From positions 1 through 64,000 of the forward strand of contig NZ_JAMBOI010000013.1 of the NCBI RefSeq assembly GCF_023715535.1: a DNA stretch of 64,000 bases, read 5' to 3'. The DNA is from Sporosarcina luteola. GTDB lineage: Bacteria > Bacillota > Bacilli > Bacillales_A > Planococcaceae. The position numbers were made by a program, and so were the translations under genes. The notes under the pieces were generated by a model. That model saw nothing but the letters and a program-made list of their open reading frames with translations, searched no databases and had not been told where the DNA came from. Positions 58,316 through 64,000 of the stretch are shown here, piece after piece; position 1 is the stretch's first letter; each line of letters begins with the position of its first letter.

Positions 58316-59534
58316 ATATTTTCCTTCTTTTTTCATGCTGATCAATCAATCTTGTCCCGACGAGGTCGCCAGTGACGTTCACTGCGGTTGCCCCCATACC
58401 GATCAAAGCGTCAATTGCAGTCAGCAACGCCACCGCTTCCATCGGCAAGCCGAGTTGGACGAACACGGTCGCAATCATGACGATGCCTGCGCCTGGAACC
58501 CCTGCTGTCCCGATGGAGGCGAGCGTCCCGATCAATACGACCATCACCATATCGGCAATGGTGAGCGGGGTGCCGGCGACATTGGCGGCAAATACAGCGG
58601 ATACGGCTATGCGGATTGCGGCGCCATCCATATTGACGGTCGCGCCGAGGGGCAGGCTGAAGCCGTATAAGCTTTTTGGAATCCCCATTTTTTTCGCCGC
58701 ATCTAATGTAAGGGGCAATGTGCCCGTGCTGCTTTGCGTGACAAATGCGGTAATCATCGGCGTGCGTGCATATCTGAAGAATGGCCCGGGTTTAATTCCG
58801 AAAAGAAGCAGGAGAATGACATACAGCATGATATGTACGAGTAGCGCAATGTAAAAGACGCCGATCATGCCGCCTAATGAAAGAAGCGTATCGATACCTT
58901 GGCTCCCGACCGTATTCGCGATGATCGCGAAAATTCCGATCGGCACGTATTGCAGGATCGCTTTCAAAATAAGGAGGGATGCTTCATTCAACGCTGTAAT
59001 CGTCGTCAGTAACGAATCGCCCAACCCTGCATGTTTTTCAGAGGAACGCATGGCGGAAATCGCAATGCCGAAAGCGAGCGCTGTAAAAATGATGCCGAGC
59101 AGATTCATTTCCGTGAAAGCGGTGACGATATTGGACGGCACGATATTGAGGAGTACTTGTACGATGCCTGGATTGTCCGGAACGTCGAATGATTCATTGC
59201 CAGTGAGATGCATTCCCCTGCCTGGCCGCAAAATGCTGGCGACGAGCAGGCCGGCGACGATGGCAAGCGCCGAAGTGACTGTGTAATAGATGAAAACCTT
59301 GCTGCCCATACGTCCTAAGTTGGCAATGTTTGTCTGATTTATCCCTACGATGAGTGTGAATAAAATGAGTGGGATGATCAGGAAGGTGAGCAGACGGAGA
59401 AGCAGATCGCCGAGCGGTGCCAGGATTGCAGCTTGTTCCCCTAATAGGAAACCTGCGGCAATTCCGAGAACTAAGGCAACCGAAATTTTCAGTATTAATG
59501 AAGCACGTAAATATGATTTGAAAATGCTTTTCAT
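58314..59534 (-). CDS. dicarboxylate/amino acid:cation symporter (DAACS family)
   Basis: The 406-residue product has about eight helices with the family blocks SSTGTLPLTLDAAKKMG (SSS/T loop), GATVNMDGAAI (NMDGT motif variant), GTLASIGTAGVPGAG and DALIGMGATAVNVTGD. It imports glutamate, aspartate or C4-dicarboxylates with Na+ or H+. ATG 59534 follows AAAGGAGGCGGCGTG. Divergent from the GerW-like gene. Confidence 0.92.
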   Translation of the reverse strand: MKSIFKSYLRASLILKISVALVLGIAAGFLLGEQAAILAPLGDLLLRLLTFLIIPLILFTLIVGINQTNIANLGRMGSKVFIYYTVTSALAIVAGLLVASILRPGRGMHLTGNESFDVPDNPGIVQVLLNIVPSNIVTAFTEMNLLGIIFTALAFGIAISAMRSSEKHAGLGDSLLTTITALNEASLLILKAILQYVPIGIFAIIANTVGSQGIDTLLSLGGMIGVFYIALLVHIMLYVILLLLFGIKPGPFFRYARTPMITAFVTQSSTGTLPLTLDAAKKMGIPKSLYGFSLPLGATVNMDGAAIRIAVSAVFAANVAGTPLTIADMVMVVLIGTLASIGTAGVPGAGIVMIATVFVQLGLPMEAVALLTAIDALIGMGATAVNVTGDLVGTRLIDQHEKRRKI

Positions 59535-59679
59535 CACGCCGCCTCCTTTTCAGAACTGCGAGTATTGAAGGAATTCTGAATTCCACGTTAATACAGTGTG
59601 GTCGGTGTGTCAAAATACATGCTTCTGAAAAGGGAAGTAGCGTCCATATGTCGAAAGAGTAGGAAAGGAGGGATGAACG

Positions 59680-60048
59680 ATGGTGCAGTTGCAAGAACAA
59701 GTCGATACTGCTGAACGGAAGGAATTTGTCGAGACGCCCGTCAAAACATTGTTCCAGAAGTTTGCTGATAATAAGGATGTCTCGCTTGTATTCGGAGATC
59801 CAATCGAAGTCGGTCTGACGAAAGTAGTTCCTGTTGCGAAGCTGCAATACGGTTTTGGAGGAGGAGGCGATAACGCAGGCAATAACGGCGGCGGTGGAGG
59901 ATTTAGAATCAGCCCCGTAGGTGTCTATGAAATTACACCTGAACGAGTTACATTCAAATCGACTCGCAGCGGTAGGCGAATCATCGTTATGATGTTGTTA
60001 TCGGGTCTGTTTTTCTTCTTAGGAAAGAAATCAAGTAAAAAACGGTGA
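59680..60048 (+). CDS. GerW/YtfJ-type sporulation protein
   Basis: The product (122 residues) has the YtfJ pattern: LFQKFADNKDVSLVFGDPIEV, KVVPVAKLQYGFGGGGDN (Gly-rich strand), GFRISPVGVYEITPERVTF. In B. subtilis the GerW family aids germination by supporting nutrient receptors. The C-terminal hydrophobic helix (RIIVMMLLSGLFFFLGKK) is extra. AAAGGAGGGATGAACG precedes the ATG, and TGTCGAA lies at about 59649-59655. Confidence 0.9.
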   Translation: MVQLQEQVDTAERKEFVETPVKTLFQKFADNKDVSLVFGDPIEVGLTKVVPVAKLQYGFGGGGDNAGNNGGGGGFRISPVGVYEITPERVTFKSTRSGRRIIVMMLLSGLFFFLGKKSSKKR

Positions 60049-60051
60049 ATG

Positions 60052-60082
60052 AAAAGGACTCCCAGCAGGCGGGAGTCCTTTA
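60052..60082. terminator. bidirectional terminator
   Basis: AAAAGGACTCCC and GGGAGTCCTTT form an 11-12-pair stem between convergent genes. Confidence 0.85.
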
Positions 60083-60089
60083 TTCATTC

Positions 60090-61406
60090 CTATTGCCCTG
60101 CGCCCTTCCGGACCGAAGCGATTACGAAGCCGATTACAGCGAACACAATGGCTGGGAGTATCCAACCGATCCCTTCTTCGTAAAGGGGCAAGTGACGGAG
60201 CACATCTGCAACCGGAGCGATCGGCAGGCCGAACGCCTTCAGCATATCGAAAAAACCGATAAATCCAGCCGCAGCCAGTGCGAAGAGATACACTTCCCGG
60301 TGGCCGTTGAACCAGTTATGGAAGAAGCTGATTGTAATCAAGACGATCGCCAGCGGGTAAACCCCGATGAGAACTGGCAATGTAAGCTCGATTAATTGCG
60401 TAAGCCCGATGTTCGCAATGAACGCACTGAAAATGCAGATGATCAGCACCACGAACCGATACGACAGCTTTGGAAATGTATCCGAGAAAAAGGCGGCACA
60501 TGAAGAAGCGAGACCGACGGATGTTGTCAGGCAAGCAAGGAGTACAGCCAGACCAAGCAAGACTTGTCCGGGCGTTCCAAGTAGCGAATAGGCGAGCTGT
60601 GTTAAAATCTCGCCGCCGTTTGCCGCATTCGGTGCGACAAGTCGACTCGTTGTGCCGAGATAGGCGAGGCCGATGTAAACGAGACAAAGTCCGGTTACCG
60701 CGATGAAACCGGATTTCATCGTAATCGCAGTAATCGTTTTCCGGTCCGAAATGCCCCTTGCCTTAATTGCATTAATGACGATGATGCCGAACACAAGCGC
60801 AGCAATCGCATCCATCGTCAAATATCCTTCAATGAACCCATTGATGAAAGGATTCTGGATGTACTGCTTCTGTGGCGGGCCGCTCGTTCCGGCCGGTTTG
60901 ATAATGCCGACCGTGACGATGAAAGCGACGAGTGCGAGGAGAACAGGGGTGAGCACATTTCCGAAACGGTCGACCAATTTATTCGGCTTCAACGAAAGCC
61001 AGGCGGTAACCGCGAAAAAGACGACTGTGAATAAAACCAAACCCATCTTTTCCGCTGAATCGGAAATGAAAGGAGCCATTCCCATTTCAAACGAAACCGT
61101 TGCTGTGCGCGGTACGCCGAAAAATGGACCGAGCGCCAAATAGACAACTATCGCGAAAACAAATCCGAACAATGGATGCGCCTTGCCCGCAAGATCCTTC
61201 AACTGGCTGCCGGTCATGGCAATCGCAACAATACCTAGAAAGGGAAGGCCGACACCGGTGATCAGAAATCCTGCAATCGTAATCCATATATTTTCTCCTG
61301 CCAACTGTCCGAGAAGCGGCGGAAATATCATATTGCCTGCGCCGAAAAATAGCGCAAACATCAATAATCCTAACTTCAGTGTCTCTTTACTTGAAAAATC
61401 TTTCAT
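60090..61406 (-). CDS. brnQ: branched-chain amino acid:cation symporter BrnQ/BraB
   Basis: The 438-residue protein has 12 hydrophobic helices and the BrnQ pattern: GLLMFALFFGAGNMIFPPLLG, GVGLPFLGIVAIAM, GPFFGVPRTATVSFE, FINGFIEGYLTMDAIAALVFG. It imports leucine, isoleucine and valine with Na+ or H+. ATG 61406 follows TTGGAGGGAAAGGTT. Upstream is a 20-bp phased repeat array (61433) shared with the divergent sat gene. Confidence 0.93.
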   Translation of the reverse strand: MKDFSSKETLKLGLLMFALFFGAGNMIFPPLLGQLAGENIWITIAGFLITGVGLPFLGIVAIAMTGSQLKDLAGKAHPLFGFVFAIVVYLALGPFFGVPRTATVSFEMGMAPFISDSAEKMGLVLFTVVFFAVTAWLSLKPNKLVDRFGNVLTPVLLALVAFIVTVGIIKPAGTSGPPQKQYIQNPFINGFIEGYLTMDAIAALVFGIIVINAIKARGISDRKTITAITMKSGFIAVTGLCLVYIGLAYLGTTSRLVAPNAANGGEILTQLAYSLLGTPGQVLLGLAVLLACLTTSVGLASSCAAFFSDTFPKLSYRFVVLIICIFSAFIANIGLTQLIELTLPVLIGVYPLAIVLITISFFHNWFNGHREVYLFALAAAGFIGFFDMLKAFGLPIAPVADVLRHLPLYEEGIGWILPAIVFAVIGFVIASVRKGAGQ

Positions 61407-61432
61407 AACCTTTCCCTCCAACATTCAAAAGC

Positions 61433-61540
61433 GCATAAATTGCGCTAGACACGTATAAGTGGCATTATATCCGCATAAATCATAACAATTACGCATAAAT
61501 CCCTCAATAAGTCCATAAATGTAAATAATGACGCATAAAA
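61433..61540. repeat. phased 20-bp tandem array (6 units)
   Basis: GCATAAAT-type words start at 61433, 61453, 61473, 61493, 61513 and 61533, an exact 20-base period. The word is the reverse complement of the TTTATGC of the array at 53701. It fills the gap between divergent brnQ and sat; no gene lies in 61407-61719. Confidence 0.9.
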
Positions 61541-61719
61541 CATCAAAAAACGCCATTCAACGATTTTACCATACTCATGCCGCATTTTTTACAGATATTC
61601 GTCAAAAAGAGAAGAATTATTAATTTCTGATAATAATCTATATACAAGTTTAAAAGTATGTTATTATTCAGAAGAGAGTATTACTTTATTAAATTGAATT
61701 GGAATGGAGAGGAAATGGG

Positions 61720-63444
61720 ATGTTAAACGTTACAGAAAATCGGTTTGCCAACTATCCTCAACAGCCTCACGGGGGAAAACTGGTGGACAAAGTATTGACG
61801 GGGACGGAAAGGGAAGAGGAGCTGGAAAGGGCCAGATTGCTTCCTTCCATCATGGTGGATTTGGAAGCGGTCATCACGCTTGAAATGATTGCGACAGGCG
61901 TCTTGTCTCCGAATGAAGGGTTCATGAATGAAGTGGATTATAAGTCTGTGTTGACTGAAGGACGTTTGGCGAATGGAACGGTTTGGCCGGTTCCACTAAG
62001 CTTCGCGCCGATCGGCAACCGCAACAAGGAAATCATCGAAACGCTTTCCGTGGGGGACGAAGTGGCACTTTGCGATGAACAGAACGAGCCAGTGGCGATT
62101 TTACGTATTGACGATATTTTTGCATACGATAAAGAGTACCGTGCTTCCCATCTATTTGGCACAACAGATCGGAACCATCCAGGTGTGGATGCGATTTATA
62201 GGAGGATGGGAGATGTAGCGCTCGGCGGCCCGATCCAGTTATTGCAGCGGGTTGACTGGGGGCCATTCGAGAAGCTGCGTCTCGAACCGAAAGATACTTG
62301 GCATGAATTCTATGAAGTGAAGAAATTCCGTTCCGCTGCAGGGTTCATTACAGGGGCGAATCCTTTGCACCGCGGACATGAATACATCCATAAAAATGCA
62401 TTGGAAGAAATCGACGGTTTGCTCCTTCAGCCGTTGGTCGAGATGGCGAAACGTGAATATACGCGCCATGAATTCAGGATGCTATCGTATAGAAGCGTGC
62501 TGGATACGTATTATCCAAAAGGTCGGTCCATCCTTGCGCCTTTGCGGGTGACGTATATTTTTGCCGGTCCGCGGGAGACGGTGCTGCACGCACTTATCAT
62601 GAAAAATTACGGGTGCACACATGCACTCATCGGACGGGATCATGCGGGGATCGGCGATTATTACGATAAATATGCGAGCCATACCATTTTTGATCAATTC
62701 AAACCGGAGGAGCTCGGAATCGACATTCGGCTTTTCCACGAGGTGTTCTACTGCACGCGTTGTGACGCACCCGCGACAGAGCAGTCTTGCCCGCATGACA
62801 ATCAATACCGGATCAATATTTCTGGAACGGGCATCCGGGAAATGCTTCGCCACGGCATCATGCCACCGAAGGAAATCGTCCGTCCGGAATCTGCACGGAT
62901 TGCAATCCAAGGCGTTCAACCGAAAGGTCTCGATGAATCTGAAAGCGCTATCTCGCCAGTAGGAAAGGTTATTAAGAGCATGTTCCCGTTCTATTTGGAG
63001 CGTACAAGGCTTGGGGGACGGAAGCGGAAATCGCCTTTGACTGTCGATGAATTGACGAATGATGATCTCGAAATGGTGAATCTGGACGTCCGTGCGAATG
63101 CCGACCGGATCTATCAGGAGATCTTCGAGGAGTATTCGAGCGTAGGTGACACAAACCGGGGCATGCAGCCTGAATGGGTGATGGACGCAAGGGATTCGTT
63201 GCAGACACAGCAACGGATGGTCATCCAGGACTTGGAAGAGAAAGTGAAGCAAGCGCCGGAGACCGCTTCGGATGAATTCATGTATCAGGATAAAGAGGAA
63301 TCGCTGAGGGAATTGGAAGTGGCGAAGAAGATTCTCGGAGATATTCCAAAAGTGCTTCGCGCGGCCGATTTCGACTATAGGACGTGGAATGTCTTGCCGT
63401 ATAAGCGCTACCGCGGCAGCGATGAACCGGAGGAAGGAAAATAA
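61720..63444 (+). CDS. sat: ATP sulfurylase (sulfate adenylyltransferase) with long C-terminal extension
   Basis: The 574-residue product makes adenosine 5'-phosphosulfate from ATP and sulfate. Residues 1-395 cover the enzyme: LVDKVLTGTEREEEL, FMNEVDYKSVLTEGRLANG, FITGANPLHRGHEYIHKNAL (HxxH active-site motif), LIGRDHAGIGDYYD, the FYCTRCDAPATEQSCPH zinc site and ISGTGIREML. About 170 residues follow (SMFPFYLERTRLGGRKRKSPL to EEGK), helical and charged, with no APS kinase P-loop. Most Bacillus Sat proteins end near 385. No cysC, cysH or transporter genes adjoin. ATG 61720 follows GAGAGGAAATGG. Confidence 0.92.
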   Translation: MLNVTENRFANYPQQPHGGKLVDKVLTGTEREEELERARLLPSIMVDLEAVITLEMIATGVLSPNEGFMNEVDYKSVLTEGRLANGTVWPVPLSFAPIGNRNKEIIETLSVGDEVALCDEQNEPVAILRIDDIFAYDKEYRASHLFGTTDRNHPGVDAIYRRMGDVALGGPIQLLQRVDWGPFEKLRLEPKDTWHEFYEVKKFRSAAGFITGANPLHRGHEYIHKNALEEIDGLLLQPLVEMAKREYTRHEFRMLSYRSVLDTYYPKGRSILAPLRVTYIFAGPRETVLHALIMKNYGCTHALIGRDHAGIGDYYDKYASHTIFDQFKPEELGIDIRLFHEVFYCTRCDAPATEQSCPHDNQYRINISGTGIREMLRHGIMPPKEIVRPESARIAIQGVQPKGLDESESAISPVGKVIKSMFPFYLERTRLGGRKRKSPLTVDELTNDDLEMVNLDVRANADRIYQEIFEEYSSVGDTNRGMQPEWVMDARDSLQTQQRMVIQDLEEKVKQAPETASDEFMYQDKEESLRELEVAKKILGDIPKVLRAADFDYRTWNVLPYKRYRGSDEPEEGK

Positions 63445-63462
63445 GTCGTTTTTAAATGAGAG

Positions 63463-63496
63463 AAAAAGCTTTCCGCTAATAGGTGGAAAGCTTTTT
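63463..63496 (+). terminator. rho-independent terminator of sat
   Basis: AAAAAGCTTTCC and GGAAAGCTTTTT form a 12-pair stem. Confidence 0.85.
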
Positions 63497-63508
63497 CACG
63501 TTAATAAT

Positions 63509-63588
63509 GTGATTTATGATCACTTGCCGAGATTTATGATCACTTGTTGTGATTTATGATCACTTGCCGTGATTTATGATCACTTTCC
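63509..63588. repeat. phased 20-bp tandem array (4 units)
   Basis: Four units GTGATTTATGATCACTTGCC (63509, 63529, 63549, 63569) differ at few positions. Each contains GTGAT..ATCAC as an inverted repeat. It lies between two convergent genes and their terminators. Confidence 0.95.
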
Positions 63589-63606
63589 TTTATAAGCCCC
63601 CAGCAA

Positions 63607-63639
63607 ATAAAAAAAGTACTGGAAACCGGACCTTCCAGT
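63607..63639 (-). terminator. terminator of the DUF2325 gene
   Basis: ACTGGAA and TTCCAGT pair; on the minus strand the stem is followed by TACTTTTTTTATTTG. Confidence 0.75.
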
Positions 63640-63652
63640 CTCCAACACTCTC

Positions 63653-64000
63653 CTAAAAAAATGAATGAAATGGTATATAGGATTCCTTGATTCCATGGAT
63701 CATCGCTTTTTTTATTGATGATTGACTAGTAGGCGCCGCGCGGAATGGGATTTTATATTTTTTAGCGCATTCCTTCGCCAATCCGCTGCTGCGGTGCGAT
63801 GAATGCTCGCTTGCTGAAATGATCAAGTCCATATTTTTAACAGCGGCTTTGATACGGTTCCTGCTCTCATCCCCACTGAAAATATCCAATGAAAAGTTTC
63901 CGTTTTCCGCAAGTGGCATGAAATCCGCGCTTCTGAAATCCGCGCCGATAATAACTATTTTTTTATCTTTTAATAAGTTCAATTCAATATCGGTCCACAT
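63653..64000 (-). CDS. DUF2325 domain protein, 5' end possibly beyond the window
   Basis: The visible 115 residues contain a DUF2325 pattern: KKIVIIGADFRSADFMPLAE, DIFSGDESRNRIKAAVKNM, DLIISASEHSSHRSSGLAKE and CAKKYKIPFRAAPTSQSS. Members are a Rossmann-like fold of unknown role. An ATG lies exactly at the window edge, so the protein may start there or continue upstream outside it. Bases 63589-63652 hold only the terminator. Confidence 0.8.
   Translation of the reverse strand: MWTDIELNLLKDKKIVIIGADFRSADFMPLAENGNFSLDIFSGDESRNRIKAAVKNMDLIISASEHSSHRSSGLAKECAKKYKIPFRAAPTSQSSIKKAMIHGIKESYIPFHSFF

Overview
The window looks like chromosome of a low-to-moderate GC, endospore-forming member of the Bacillales. 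A Planococcaceae or Sporosarcina-like genus is my inference; there is no rRNA in the window to confirm it. The basis is strong GGAGG-type ribosome binding sites with several TTG/GTG starts, a YjcZ-type sporulation peptide, a GerW/YtfJ-type sporulation protein, the yqhH-yqhG pair, luxS, OpuC/EgtU-type transport, a YtrA-like GntR/ABC operon, a T-box and Pho boxes. I see no rRNA, tRNA or CRISPR array.

Layout. 1-6150: accessory region of short genes (membrane proteins, a DUF2268-type lipoprotein, a colicin-D-type immunity protein) separated by a dispersed repeat with terminator-like hairpins; one copy is split by a 1.94-kb group II intron whose maturase is frameshifted. 6267-11578: core-like genes (iron alcohol dehydrogenase, lipoproteins, GNAT, AlkD-like repair). 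11616-12670: a 1,045-bp element with 30-bp inverted ends, a 5-bp target duplication and one membrane-protein passenger, beside a HigBA-type toxin-antitoxin pair. 13611-15458: GntR/ABC operon. 15619-18079: EgtU/OpuF-type compatible-solute or ergothioneine ABC operon. 18196-22258: decayed prophage with broken sigma-like, terminase and portal genes plus an intact membrane protein ending in a PcrA-type C-terminal domain. 22431-31926: luxS, aspA, acetate-type symporter operon, yqhHG, cytosine deaminase. 32009-39473: methyltransferase with an attenuator-like leader, RtcB, glutamine-type ABC transporter, alkaline phosphatase behind four Pho boxes. 40360-43876: a tyrosine-type T-box, an NhaC-family transporter, a PqqB-like metallohydrolase and an amidase. 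43936-64000: mixed housekeeping, peptidase, Rieske oxidoreductase, nucleoside, dicarboxylate and branched-chain amino acid transporters, ATP sulfurylase with a long C-terminal extension, and a DUF2325 gene cut by the window end.

Two repeat systems stand out as unexplained. (1) Five intergenic arrays (8036, 53520, 53701, 61433, 63509) have units of exactly 20 or 21 bp, i.e. two DNA helical turns. Each has its own conserved word, and most words open with TTTA(T/C) on one strand; the spacers vary. (2) A dispersed ~146-bp element (29705, 34293, 34440, 37690, 40107) has ends GGTGCCTGTGCAGCACAC and conserved arms, and in three copies these enclose a terminator-like hairpin with a different sequence each time. 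These repeats, the split repeat/intron, the transposon-like cassette and the T-box/PqqB operon are the best candidates for undescribed biology here. All calls are by eye from sequence; no database search was possible.
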